From the NCBI GenBank assembly GCA_017617235.1, contig JAFZWQ010000002.1, positions 1-57,199 of the forward strand: a DNA stretch of 57,199 bases, read 5' to 3'. This document shows positions 15,047 through 24,178 of the stretch, piece after piece. The first letter of the stretch is position 1. The number at the start of each line of letters is the position of its first letter. The DNA is from Bacteroidaceae bacterium (GTDB lineage Bacteria > Bacteroidota > Bacteroidia > Bacteroidales > Bacteroidaceae). Under the pieces are notes generated by a model. The model did not search any database. It was not told where the DNA came from and saw nothing but the letters and a program-made list of their open reading frames with translations. The translations under genes were made by a program, and so were the position numbers.

Positions 15047-16891
15047 TTATTTGATTACTTTTTTACCGTTCCTGATATAAATGCCCTTTCGAGGCTTCTC
15101 CACCTTACGACCACTCAAGTCGTAATAACCTTGAACTTTGAACTTCGTACTTTGAACTTCAATAATGCCATCGGCATTTGTAACGTGTCCCTTGTTGCAG
15201 TTAACGACCTCGCCCGTTTCTGTATTGATGAGGACAGCAATAACTTCGAGTTTGTTTTTATCGACTACGTCCGCCGTTTCTTTATATATGACACCATCCA
15301 CGGTATATGTCCTTGTTACATAAGGGAAGAGTTCATGTTCGGATATGTCGAAAACGTAACTGTATTCATAGGGAATATTTTCCTGAAGGTTGACAGGAAG
15401 ACTTTCCTCCAAACCTGCTCCATACTGAGCCGACTGGGCGAGGACGACCTCGTTGTAGTGGTAGTCATATATATTATATGGTGCAGTAACAAAATAGTCA
15501 AAGTATGAATTTCCAGTCGCGGCATTACCAGAGAATGCATTACTCTGTTTCCATTCTGCATAGTGCACATCGTTGGCAATCAGGATGTAGCCAATACGAT
15601 AGGGGCTGTTGGAGAAATCGCGAATGAAGGTTGTGGTACTGGTGGCCTTGATTTGGGTCTTTTCTTCATTTATCCATTCACCCACCACAGAGATATTGGC
15701 TGGGGCAATAATGTTACGACGCTTTTCCCAATCGCTCTGACCATCCAGGGGAGAAAAAGCAGCTATGCGATCAATGAAGGCTGCAGGCAGTCCACTGGGA
15801 TCTGCAGGCAGGTATGCTGATGGAGTGAAAGACATTTCGTCCAGTGTGTGATAAGCCACACCCACATAGTCGTCGCCATTCTTGTCGGACAGTTGTTCCA
15901 TCCCTGCCAGATATTTCGGACAATACTGGCACCACGTACCCGTATATTCCTCTATCAAAGGCTTGTGCAGAGGGAGCTCGCTAAGGTAAACCACAGGAGT
16001 TTCGGTTTCCGCCAAAGGGTCTTCGTTTTCCACTCCATTTACCTTAGTAATACGGAACTTGGCAGGATAACTGCCAGCTTCGGAAACTGCAGGAATAGTA
16101 GCCGAGAAAGTAGTACTGCGGCCATAATAACCACCTGATAGTGATTTAGTAAGCTGTTTTGTCTCTTTCTTATCTGCCACTTCTATTTCATACTCTATAT
16201 TCTTGATGGCTTCCGTTCCGTGATTCACCAATGTGAGCGTTGTGGAGATACTTTTTCCAATATTTGTGTACAGATTGTCGGGTGCCACAAGCATTGCCGC
16301 ATTCGCCTTCACACGATCGCCACCGATGAGCACAACAAGAGCCGGTGAACCCTGATTGGCTATTCCCACCCATTTCTGATAGGTACGCGAGGTGTGAATA
16401 AGCAATCCATCGGGATTCTCAGTAGCAATTGTCATAACAGGTGTTCGGTTCGGGTCGACATCATTACTGGCATCCAACGAAGTCACCTTGAAGGAATAGC
16501 CTGCATAGAAACCTCCCTCCTGAATCGTGTAGGGTTCGCTGAACCTGGCCTCTGCCCACTTCCCATTGGGCGTAACTTCCACACTGACAATGTCTGGAGT
16601 CATAACTTTGTCAACCAGCGTCAGTTCCTTAGACAGCCATCCCTTGTATTCTTGAGCATTCTTTGCATTGGAATTCACAGGTATACGGATTCCTCTAACT
16701 TCCATACCCACCAATGTAGGGTCGGTAAGATGTAAGGCGATGTCGTAGGTTTCGGCCTTTTTGGTACCATAGGAAGAAAGCGTGCCTGTTCCCTGATAAA
16801 TACCAAAATAGATTTCGCCATCGGCCTTTACCGAGAGAACACACAACAGGCAAAACAGAATTGCCCCAAAACGTTGACCTAAATTGCACAT
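15047..16891 (-). CDS. Omp28-like exported protein with CxxC and sorting-type tail
   Basis: The 614-residue protein begins with a signal peptide ('GAILFCLLCVLSVKA'). Beta-sandwich domains follow (about 25-300), and then an Omp28/thioredoxin-like domain opened by 'IEEYTGTWCQYCPKYLAGM', with a CxxC-type pair. The C-terminus 'GYYDLSGRKVEKPRKGIYI' plus a basic end is a type IX-like sorting tail. The same architecture recurs in the Omp28-like protein between hisG and hisD. It is the first gene of the leftward operon that also holds the thioredoxin, barrel and lipoprotein genes. A -7 box lies 39-46 nt upstream. The substrate is unknown. Confidence 0.85.
   Translation of the reverse strand: MCNLGQRFGAILFCLLCVLSVKADGEIYFGIYQGTGTLSSYGTKKAETYDIALHLTDPTLVGMEVRGIRIPVNSNAKNAQEYKGWLSKELTLVDKVMTPDIVSVEVTPNGKWAEARFSEPYTIQEGGFYAGYSFKVTSLDASNDVDPNRTPVMTIATENPDGLLIHTSRTYQKWVGIANQGSPALVVLIGGDRVKANAAMLVAPDNLYTNIGKSISTTLTLVNHGTEAIKNIEYEIEVADKKETKQLTKSLSGGYYGRSTTFSATIPAVSEAGSYPAKFRITKVNGVENEDPLAETETPVVYLSELPLHKPLIEEYTGTWCQYCPKYLAGMEQLSDKNGDDYVGVAYHTLDEMSFTPSAYLPADPSGLPAAFIDRIAAFSPLDGQSDWEKRRNIIAPANISVVGEWINEEKTQIKATSTTTFIRDFSNSPYRIGYILIANDVHYAEWKQSNAFSGNAATGNSYFDYFVTAPYNIYDYHYNEVVLAQSAQYGAGLEESLPVNLQENIPYEYSYVFDISEHELFPYVTRTYTVDGVIYKETADVVDKNKLEVIAVLINTETGEVVNCNKGHVTNADGIIEVQSTKFKVQGYYDLSGRKVEKPRKGIYIRNGKKVIK
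15130..15162. repeat. GAACTT-type microrepeat encoding a linker before the sorting tail
   Basis: Near-repeats of TTGAACTTTGAACTTC encode 'EVQSTKFKVQG' directly before the 'YYDLSGRK' tail of the leftward gene, paralleling the stretch at 10507-10540. Confidence 0.65.
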
Positions 16892-16929
16892 ATTAGCAGT
16901 AATTACCTTATTATATTATATCACAGGGG

Positions 16930-16937
16930 CAAAGATA
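16930..16937 (-). promoter_or_regulatory. Probable -7 box of the exported-protein operon
   Basis: TATCTTTG reads on the minus strand, about 39 nt before the start codon at 16891. No clear TTTG lies at the expected upstream distance. The region is divergent with the glucokinase promoter. Confidence 0.5.
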
Positions 16938-17001
16938 AACAAAAATCCGTATATATTTCACATTTTTTAGGATAAAAATGGGTGTATATCAAAAGTTTTA
17001 C

Positions 17002-17009
17002 TAACTTTG
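17002..17009 (+). promoter_or_regulatory. Probable -7 box of the ROK kinase gene
   Basis: TAACTTTG lies 30-37 nt before the ATG at 17039. It falls inside the longer in-frame extension that opens at 16982, which argues that translation starts at 17039. The -33 element is not clear. Confidence 0.5.
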
Positions 17010-17038
17010 TAGCGATAATATTAACAAAATCAATCTCA

Positions 17039-18019
17039 ATGAGCGATAATAACAAGCCTTATGTAATTGGTCTCGACCTAGGTGGAACCAATTCCGTTTT
17101 TGGTATCGTTGATGCCAATGCTAATGTGATAGCAGAAACTTCAGTTAAGACAAGAGGACACAACGACGATGCACAGCAGTACGTTGATGACTGCGTTGTG
17201 GAACTTCGCAAAATTATCGACCAAGTGGGCGGTCTCCAGAAGATTCGCGCTATGGGTATCGGTGCCCCTAACGGAAATTATTACACCGGTTGCATAGAGT
17301 TTGCACCCAATCTGGTATGGGCTCACAAGATTGTGCCTCTGGCCAAGATGTTCAGCGATGCGCTGGAGGGACTGCCTGTAGCACTTACGAATGACGCCAA
17401 CGCTGCAGCAATCGGTGAAATGACGTATGGTGCAGCACGTGGCATGAAGAACTTTATCATGATTACCCTGGGTACAGGTGTGGGTAGCGGCATTGTGGTA
17501 AACGGACAGATGGTATATGGTTGCGACGGTATGGCCGGCGAACTGGGACACGTTATTGTAGAGAAAGACGGACGCGACTGCGGATGTGGTCGCAAAGGTT
17601 GTCTGGAAACCTATTGCTCTGCCACAGGTATCACCCGCACAGCACGTGAAGTTTTGGAAACAACCAACAAACCCACCATATTGCGTGATATCCCCATCGA
17701 CCAAGTAGATGGTTTGGCCATTACCCAAGCTGCTCGCAAAGGAGATGCCGTCGCTCTCGAAATCTTCGAGTTTACTGGGCGCAAGTTGGGCGAGGCATGT
17801 GCAAACTTTGCTTGCTTCAACAGCCCCGAAGCCTTTATCTTTTTCGGCGGTCTCAGTAAAGCCGGAGACCTCATCATGGACCCCATCAAACGCGCATACG
17901 ACGAGAACGTATTGAAAATATATCAAGGCAAAGCCAAAATGCTGGTCAGCCAACTCGATGATGCTAAAGCCGCAGTATTAGGCGCGAGCGCCCTGGGATG
18001 GGAAATCGCTCCCGAATAA
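17039..18019 (+). CDS. ROK family glucokinase
   Basis: From the ATG at 17039 the protein has 326 residues and begins MSDNNKPYVIGLDLGGTN, the phosphate-binding ATP motif of ROK kinases. 'TNDANAAAIGE' carries the catalytic Asp region, 'TLGTGVGSGIV' is a second phosphate loop, and 'GELGHV' with 'CGCGRKGCLE' is the ROK zinc-binding signature. It should phosphorylate glucose to glucose 6-phosphate in the cytosol. The upstream in-frame ATG at 16982 is not favoured, because the -7 box lies after it. A lipoprotein and a DUF5723 gene follow in the same direction. Confidence 0.92.
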   Translation: MSDNNKPYVIGLDLGGTNSVFGIVDANANVIAETSVKTRGHNDDAQQYVDDCVVELRKIIDQVGGLQKIRAMGIGAPNGNYYTGCIEFAPNLVWAHKIVPLAKMFSDALEGLPVALTNDANAAAIGEMTYGAARGMKNFIMITLGTGVGSGIVVNGQMVYGCDGMAGELGHVIVEKDGRDCGCGRKGCLETYCSATGITRTAREVLETTNKPTILRDIPIDQVDGLAITQAARKGDAVALEIFEFTGRKLGEACANFACFNSPEAFIFFGGLSKAGDLIMDPIKRAYDENVLKIYQGKAKMLVSQLDDAKAAVLGASALGWEIAPE

Positions 18020-18063
18020 GGGTTAGAAAGTATAATATCAGAATAAACCAAACTAAAAGAGTT

Positions 18064-19293
18064 ATGTTAAAGAAAATCTTTACCCTGCTGGGTATAGCGG
18101 CCACGACCCTTGCCCTGCAATCCTGTTTCGACAAGGACTACGACTTGGAAAACATCGACAAGACGTTTGCCATTGGCTCGAACGACGATATTATCTGGCT
18201 GCCCTATAGCAGTACAGGTGACATCGTAATTGGCGATTTCTTAAAAGTCAAGGATGGTGACTACATCAAGATTTTGAAGGATGCCGATGGAAAAGATTAC
18301 TACTGTTTGGAAGCCGGAGGTGAATTCAACATGCAAGTTATCACACCAACAAGCACGGAATGGGCTTATATGGCCGCCACGGGTGCCACTTTCCCATACT
18401 CCTTCGACATTCCCGATGACCCCAATGCAACAAACATCTCTATCGACCTTTCGAACAGACCCAAAAGTCTGGATGACCTGAAACTTGACCTAAGCAATCC
18501 CCAGATTCGTCTGGTTACCGACAACGGAGCCGATGTGGATATCACATGCGATATGACTTTCGATTGTTTCGACAAGAACAATGTAAAAGAAGCTACAGGC
18601 GTGGACCTTGCTGTCTTTACCGCAACACCAGGAACTTCTTCATTCTACTTTGCTGATGAAAAAGCAACAGAAGAGCCTGCCGGATTCAGTTACATTAAAT
18701 CCACGAACCTGCACAACAAGGTTATTGATATGCCCAACAGAATCGAGTTGAAGAAAGAGAGCATGAAGATGACCTTGAACTCTGCAGCAGCTTTGGACAA
18801 GAGATACGACTTGAAGAATAACTTCAAATTGTATGCCCCCCTTTATTGCGGTCCTAATTTTGAATTTACCAACGAAAGTAATGAAAAGGGACTGTATAAC
18901 GAGTTGGAGATTGATGACGACTTGGACATCAACATCAAGGCTATCTATTTACAAGCGGACATTGTAAACAACATGCCTCTCGATCTGACTCTCGAAGCAG
19001 AGGCTATTGACAATAACGATAAAGTTATCAAAAATATCAAGCCTCTCAAGCCCCAAATGGCAACTGCAGGAACAACGACCAGTATTCAGCTTCAGTTGGA
19101 GACCTTAGATAAGTCCGACATTACAGCGTATTTGAAAGAAGACGCTACCACAAAGTTAGACGGTGTAAAGCTCACTATTAAGGCAAGTGGAAATACCACC
19201 AGTAACATAAAGCCTCTTCGTCCCACCGATAGCCTCAAGGTCAAGAACATGCGCCTGGGTGTTTCTGGCGGTATAGTTATCGACGCAAATTAA
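18064..19293 (+). CDS. Putative surface lipoprotein
   Basis: The 409-residue protein starts with a lipoprotein signal peptide ending 'LALQSC' (Cys21), followed by an acidic, beta-rich body ('DLENIDKTFAIGSNDDIIWL'). I do not recognise a named family with certainty. The start at 18064 was chosen over an earlier in-frame codon at 17998 because the signal peptide begins there. It lies 44 nt after the kinase gene and 26 nt before the DUF5723 gene, with which it probably forms a unit at the outer membrane. Confidence 0.75.
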   Translation: MLKKIFTLLGIAATTLALQSCFDKDYDLENIDKTFAIGSNDDIIWLPYSSTGDIVIGDFLKVKDGDYIKILKDADGKDYYCLEAGGEFNMQVITPTSTEWAYMAATGATFPYSFDIPDDPNATNISIDLSNRPKSLDDLKLDLSNPQIRLVTDNGADVDITCDMTFDCFDKNNVKEATGVDLAVFTATPGTSSFYFADEKATEEPAGFSYIKSTNLHNKVIDMPNRIELKKESMKMTLNSAAALDKRYDLKNNFKLYAPLYCGPNFEFTNESNEKGLYNELEIDDDLDINIKAIYLQADIVNNMPLDLTLEAEAIDNNDKVIKNIKPLKPQMATAGTTTSIQLQLETLDKSDITAYLKEDATTKLDGVKLTIKASGNTTSNIKPLRPTDSLKVKNMRLGVSGGIVIDAN

Positions 19294-19319
19294 TAACCTC
19301 CCCTAAACGACAGAAAGCT

Positions 19320-20807
19320 ATGAAAAAGATATTCAGATTTGCATTAGCATCCATTACATTCCTGTTCGTACAGGGACAGGCATCAGCTCAGAACCTGAGC
19401 AGTGCATATTTCCTCGACGGATATGCACAGGGACACGAACTGAATCCCGCCAAGGAATACGACCGCAAGGGATATTTTGGTTTCCCCTTAAGCAACGTTA
19501 ATGTAGGCGTCAAGGGTAACCTCAGCCTCAAAGATGTTCTTTATGTCCGGAATGGCAATACTGTAACCTATCTGCATCCTGATGTTGATTCAAAAACGGC
19601 GATGAGTGCTTTTAACAAGAACAACAAGATGCTTTCCGACCTCCGCTTAGATCTTATCAATGTGGGATTCCATGCTATGAAAGGTTACAACACCATTACT
19701 GTTGGCGTACGTTCAAACGTGGGAACAAACATTCCCTACGATCTCTTTGACCTTACAAAGAACCTCAGCAATAAAGACTACGACATCAACAACTTTGGTG
19801 CTACAGCTATGGCTTGGGGCGAAATTGGTCTTGGGCACAGCCATCAAATCAACAAATCGTGGCGTGTCGGTGGTAAGTTCAAGATTTTGGTAGGCGGTGC
19901 TTATGCCAAGTTGAAAATGGACAACCTGAAGCTCGAACTGCAGAACCCCAACCAATGGACTGCTACAGCAAACGCTACAGTAGAAGCTGGTGTCAAAGGC
20001 TTCACGTGGGGTGCACCCGAGACTAAGGCGTATTCTCCTCAATATATTGTTGAGCATCCGGGCTCTCCCGCCACCTACCAGCAGATTGACTTCGACAATA
20101 TCGATATTGACAAACCTGGTATTAATGGTTTTGGTGCTGCCTTCGACCTGGGTATGGAATGGGATCTTGAGAAACAGTTCAAGGTTAAGGGTCTGAAGGT
20201 TAGTGCCAGCATTCTCGACCTTGGTTTCATCAAGTGGAAGAACGTATCCTTAGCCCAAAACAATGGTGACTCCTTCACTTTCGACGGATTCGATGACATT
20301 AAAGTAAAGAATGGTAACGGTACAAAGTTCGAAAATCAGGGCGACGACATTAAAGATTGTCTCGCCGACATGTATCGCTTGCAGGATGGTGGTAAGACCA
20401 GCAAGGCCACACCCCTTGGCGCCACGATGAACATCGCTGTCGAATATGCTCTGCCTTCTTATCGTCATTTGAAGTTCGGTTTCCTGAGCACCACTCGCAT
20501 TCAGGGCACATACAGTTGGAACGAGGAACGTTTCGCCGTAACAGTTAGTCCTGCAAAGATGTTCGAAGTAAGTGGTAACTTTGGTGTCGGCACACTGGGT
20601 GCCAACCTTGGTTGGATTCTGAACTTCCACCCCCGCGGCTTCAACCTCTTCCTCGGTTCCGACCATTGTGTTGGCAAGCTCAGCAAGCAGGGTGTACCCT
20701 TGCGTAGCAACTACGACTTCTGCATGGGTATCAACTACCCCATCGGAAAGAGCCGCATTGAAAAGAAGAGCAGTAGTAGCAGCAGCAAATCTAGCAGCAA
20801 AAAGTAA
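19320..20807 (+). CDS. DUF5723 family outer-membrane protein
   Basis: The 495-residue protein has a signal peptide (ending 'QGQASAQ') and a long beta-strand-rich body with 'LDGYAQGHELNPA', typical of DUF5723 barrel-like proteins of Bacteroidota. The C-terminus is a low-complexity Ser/Lys tail ('KSSSSSSKSSSKK'). The function of the family is not established. It follows a lipoprotein gene closely and is followed by a strong terminator. Confidence 0.8.
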   Translation: MKKIFRFALASITFLFVQGQASAQNLSSAYFLDGYAQGHELNPAKEYDRKGYFGFPLSNVNVGVKGNLSLKDVLYVRNGNTVTYLHPDVDSKTAMSAFNKNNKMLSDLRLDLINVGFHAMKGYNTITVGVRSNVGTNIPYDLFDLTKNLSNKDYDINNFGATAMAWGEIGLGHSHQINKSWRVGGKFKILVGGAYAKLKMDNLKLELQNPNQWTATANATVEAGVKGFTWGAPETKAYSPQYIVEHPGSPATYQQIDFDNIDIDKPGINGFGAAFDLGMEWDLEKQFKVKGLKVSASILDLGFIKWKNVSLAQNNGDSFTFDGFDDIKVKNGNGTKFENQGDDIKDCLADMYRLQDGGKTSKATPLGATMNIAVEYALPSYRHLKFGFLSTTRIQGTYSWNEERFAVTVSPAKMFEVSGNFGVGTLGANLGWILNFHPRGFNLFLGSDHCVGKLSKQGVPLRSNYDFCMGINYPIGKSRIEKKSSSSSSKSSSKK

Positions 20808-20827
20808 TCATCCATAACAAATAACAC

Positions 20828-20860
20828 AAAACCGTGAGCTATCCCCTAGTTCACGGTTTT
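20828..20860 (+). terminator. Rho-independent terminator after the DUF5723 gene
   Basis: AAAACCGTGA (20828-20837) pairs perfectly with TCACGGTTTT (20851-20860). The loop contains CTA/TAG and can extend the stem. The T-run closes the hairpin, 20 nt after the stop codon. Confidence 0.85.
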
Positions 20861-20888
20861 GTTCTCCTTCTTAGGACCTTAAAACTAA

Positions 20889-23800
20889 ATGCCCCGTTTC
20901 CAGTTCGAGATATGTGCCAATGGCGTTGAAAGTTGTATAGCCGCCCAACAGGGGGGAGCCGACCGAGTGGAGCTGTGTGCCAATATCCCTGAAGGCGGTA
21001 CTACCCCTTCGTATGGCGAAATAAAGATTGCCCGCCAGATACAGACCACAACACGCTTGCATGTCATTATTCGCCCACGAGGAGGAAATTTTGTATACAC
21101 AGACCTGGAGATAGAGCGTATGATGGCAGACATTGAAGTGTGCCGACAATTGGGTGCCGATGGTGTTGTCTTCGGCTGCCTAACCCCCACTGGTGAAGTC
21201 GATATGCCACGATGCAGGCAGTTGATGGAGGCAGCAAAGGGAATGTCCGTAACCTTCCACAGAGCTTTCGACCGCACAAGAGACCCACATCAAGCACTGG
21301 AGGATATCATAGCACTGGGATGTGACCGTATTCTCACCTCAGGACAACAGCCTACAGCAGACAAAGGAACATCCTTATTGCACGATTTAAACTTGCAAGC
21401 CGAAGGACGCATCATTCTGTTGGCAGGAAGCGGAGTTAACGAGGAAAACATTCTACGCATCCATCGTGAAACAGGTATTCACGAATTCCACTTCTCGGCC
21501 CGTGAGCCCGTAGGCTACGATGACCCCGAATTTGGGAAACGGATGCAAACTACCGCACAACGGGTACGGAACACCATCAAGCGTCTAACGCTAATTCTCA
21601 TTGTACAACTTTCCCTGACAGGTATTCTTCAAGCCCAGGATATTACAAAGGCTTTTCAAGAAAAGGAAAGCGTCATTGGCACGCAATACACCCAAGGCAT
21701 TAGTCAGCTCGAGAATACAGAGGAACAAGAGGCTCTGCGTTTTCTCTATGCCTATATGCCACTGGCAGACATTACAGACTATCCGTTGGAATTTCATCTG
21801 CAAAACGTGCGTGCCAGTTTTCAAGCCCGTCAGGAAATGCCTTGGGGCAAGAAGGTGCCAGACTTGCTGTTCCGCCATTTTGTACTGCCTGTCCGTGTAA
21901 ACAACGAAGCGCTTGACTCATCGCGAGTTGTCTTTTTCCGAGAACTGAAGGAACGTGTCAAAGGAATGGGAATGAAGGAGGCCATACTGGAAGTAAACCA
22001 TTGGTGCCACGAACGGGTTACCTATGCTCCAAGTGACGGACGGACGCTCTCGCCTCTGGCCTGCATCAAGAATGCCCTAGGCCGTTGCGGCGAGGAATCC
22101 ACATTTACGGTATCAGCTTTACGAAGTATCGGCATACCAGCACGTCAGGTTTATACCCCACGTTGGGCACATACCGACGACAACCATGCATGGGTGGAAG
22201 CCTGGGCCGACGGACAATGGTACTTCCTGGGCGCCTGCGAACCCGAACCCGTCCTGAATCTCGGATGGTTCAATGCTCCAGCCTCTCGGGCAATGCTGAT
22301 GCACACCCGCGCCTTTGGCGATTACCGTGGTCCAGAGGAAGTGATGCTTCGTACATCGTGCTTCACCGAAATCAACCTCATCGACAACTACGGTTCCAGT
22401 GCACGCATCGACTTTCGCATTGTCGACGAACGCGGAAAAGCGGTTAACGATGCACGCGTTGATTTCAAACTATACAACTATGCCGAATTCTGCACCGTAG
22501 CTACGAAATACACCGATACGAAAGGACGCACTTTCCTTACCGCTGGCAAAGGCGATATGTTGGTATGGGCAGCGAAAGACGGAAAGTTCGGATGGAAGAA
22601 AGCCTCGTTTGGTAAGGACAAAAGCATAACTATAGCCCTTTCCAAAAGCATAAAGCACGAGGAGACGCTTGACATTGTGCCGCCACCCGAACGTGTACTG
22701 ATACCCGAAGTCCCTGTCGAACTGAAACAAGAGAACCAACGACGGCTGATCAACGAAGATTCGTTGCGACACGCCTACGAGGCAACCTTCATCTCAGGAG
22801 CAACGGCTCAGCAATACGCCCCACGATTCACAAAATTTCTCACCAAGAGCAGAGGAAACTGGCCCGTCATCCTTACCTTTATATATAAGAACCGGAGCCA
22901 AGAAGAACGTGTCTACCAACTGCTGTCCACGCTCAGCGACAAAGACCTGCGCGACATGCCTTTGGAAATTCTGGAAGACAACCTCATGGCCCAAAGCGAC
23001 ATACTTTGTCCGCGTGTAGAAAACGAAATGATACTGCACCCCTACAAGCATTTGTTCCAGGATGCATTCGATGCCGATACGAAAATGAAAATGCAACAAT
23101 CCCCCATGCTGCTGGTAAAGTGGGTGAAGGATAACATTCGGTTGAATCCCGACAAAAAAGCACTACGCATCGCCCAAACTCCTGTGGGCGTATGGCAGTC
23201 ACGACTTACCGACACCCGCAGCCGCGATATATTCTTCGTGGCAATGGCCCGCTCGCTAGGCATCGAAGCACGCAAAGATGTGGTAACTGGGAAAGTACAG
23301 TACAAGACGAACGGTAGCTGGGTAGATGTAGACTTCGAGGCAACGCAACAAGTTATAAGTCCCAAGGGTACGCTTTTATTAACCTATGAGCCGACGAAGT
23401 ATGTCGAAGACCCAAAATACTACAGTCACTTTACGATTACACGCATTACGTCCAATGGAGGAACCAGTCTGCTGAACTTCGAAGAAGGACAAGTCGATAT
23501 GGGCGGCGGAACCAGTTGGAGCAACACTTTCAAGAATGGGACACAACTGGATGCTGGAACCTATCTGCTGACCACAGGAACCCGACTTGCCAACGGAAGC
23601 GTCTTGGCCACAAACCGGCTATTCACCATCGAAGAGGGCAAAACCACCACTCTCCCTCTTATCCTTCGTCGAAGCGATAGCGATGTTAGTGTCATTGGTT
23701 CCTTCGATTCCGAAAGCAAGTACACCCCCATCTCTGCCCCATCCTCGTCGCCGGCCTCCATTTTGAGTCAGACGGGACGTGGATACTTCGTCGTGGGACT

Positions 23801-24143
23801 CGTAGGAATGGGACAGGAACCCACAAATCACGCTCTGCGCGACATCTGCAAAGTCGGCAAAGACTTCGATACATGGGGACGCCCATTGCTGCTCCTCTTC
23901 GAAAGTGAGGGAGAAGCCCGCAAGTTCAATGCCGACGATTACGGAACCCTGCCGCATAATACTCTTCTGGGCATTGATACTGACGGCAACATCCGCCGGC
24001 AAATTATGGAGAACATGAAACTCACAAACCATCAAATGCCCGTCTTCATCATCGCCGACACGTTTAACCGCGTGGTTTTCTGCTCGCAAGGCTACACTAT
24101 CGGACTAGGTGAACAACTGCAACAGACCATCAAAAAGCTATAA
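20889..24143 (+). CDS. CutC-like protein fused in frame to an exported double transglutaminase-like protein
   Basis: Residues 1-229 match CutC, a TIM-barrel family once linked to copper homeostasis ('QGGADRVELCANIPEGGTTPS', 'VTFHRAFDRTRDP', 'TSGQQPTA'). Directly after, 'IKRLTLILIVQLSLTGILQA' (about 230-249) looks exactly like a signal peptide. The rest is an exported transglutaminase-like protein: a first domain with Cys400 in 'GRCGEEST' and His433 in 'DNHAWVEAW', and a second, degenerate domain near 750 ('SRDIFFVAMARSLGIEARK') with Ser in place of the Cys. A thioredoxin-like C-terminus follows. Codon 230 is ATC where a start ATG would be expected, so two genes may have merged by one base change. 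The 1084-residue fusion has a topology problem: a cytosolic domain before an export signal. Confidence 0.85.
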   Translation: MPRFQFEICANGVESCIAAQQGGADRVELCANIPEGGTTPSYGEIKIARQIQTTTRLHVIIRPRGGNFVYTDLEIERMMADIEVCRQLGADGVVFGCLTPTGEVDMPRCRQLMEAAKGMSVTFHRAFDRTRDPHQALEDIIALGCDRILTSGQQPTADKGTSLLHDLNLQAEGRIILLAGSGVNEENILRIHRETGIHEFHFSAREPVGYDDPEFGKRMQTTAQRVRNTIKRLTLILIVQLSLTGILQAQDITKAFQEKESVIGTQYTQGISQLENTEEQEALRFLYAYMPLADITDYPLEFHLQNVRASFQARQEMPWGKKVPDLLFRHFVLPVRVNNEALDSSRVVFFRELKERVKGMGMKEAILEVNHWCHERVTYAPSDGRTLSPLACIKNALGRCGEESTFTVSALRSIGIPARQVYTPRWAHTDDNHAWVEAWADGQWYFLGACEPEPVLNLGWFNAPASRAMLMHTRAFGDYRGPEEVMLRTSCFTEINLIDNYGSSARIDFRIVDERGKAVNDARVDFKLYNYAEFCTVATKYTDTKGRTFLTAGKGDMLVWAAKDGKFGWKKASFGKDKSITIALSKSIKHEETLDIVPPPERVLIPEVPVELKQENQRRLINEDSLRHAYEATFISGATAQQYAPRFTKFLTKSRGNWPVILTFIYKNRSQEERVYQLLSTLSDKDLRDMPLEILEDNLMAQSDILCPRVENEMILHPYKHLFQDAFDADTKMKMQQSPMLLVKWVKDNIRLNPDKKALRIAQTPVGVWQSRLTDTRSRDIFFVAMARSLGIEARKDVVTGKVQYKTNGSWVDVDFEATQQVISPKGTLLLTYEPTKYVEDPKYYSHFTITRITSNGGTSLLNFEEGQVDMGGGTSWSNTFKNGTQLDAGTYLLTTGTRLANGSVLATNRLFTIEEGKTTTLPLILRRSDSDVSVIGSFDSESKYTPISAPSSSPASILSQTGRGYFVVGLVGMGQEPTNHALRDICKVGKDFDTWGRPLLLLFESEGEARKFNADDYGTLPHNTLLGIDTDGNIRRQIMENMKLTNHQMPVFIIADTFNRVVFCSQGYTIGLGEQLQQTIKKL

Positions 24144-24178
24144 CTCCAAACGCAATACAAACAATAAAACACCATACC

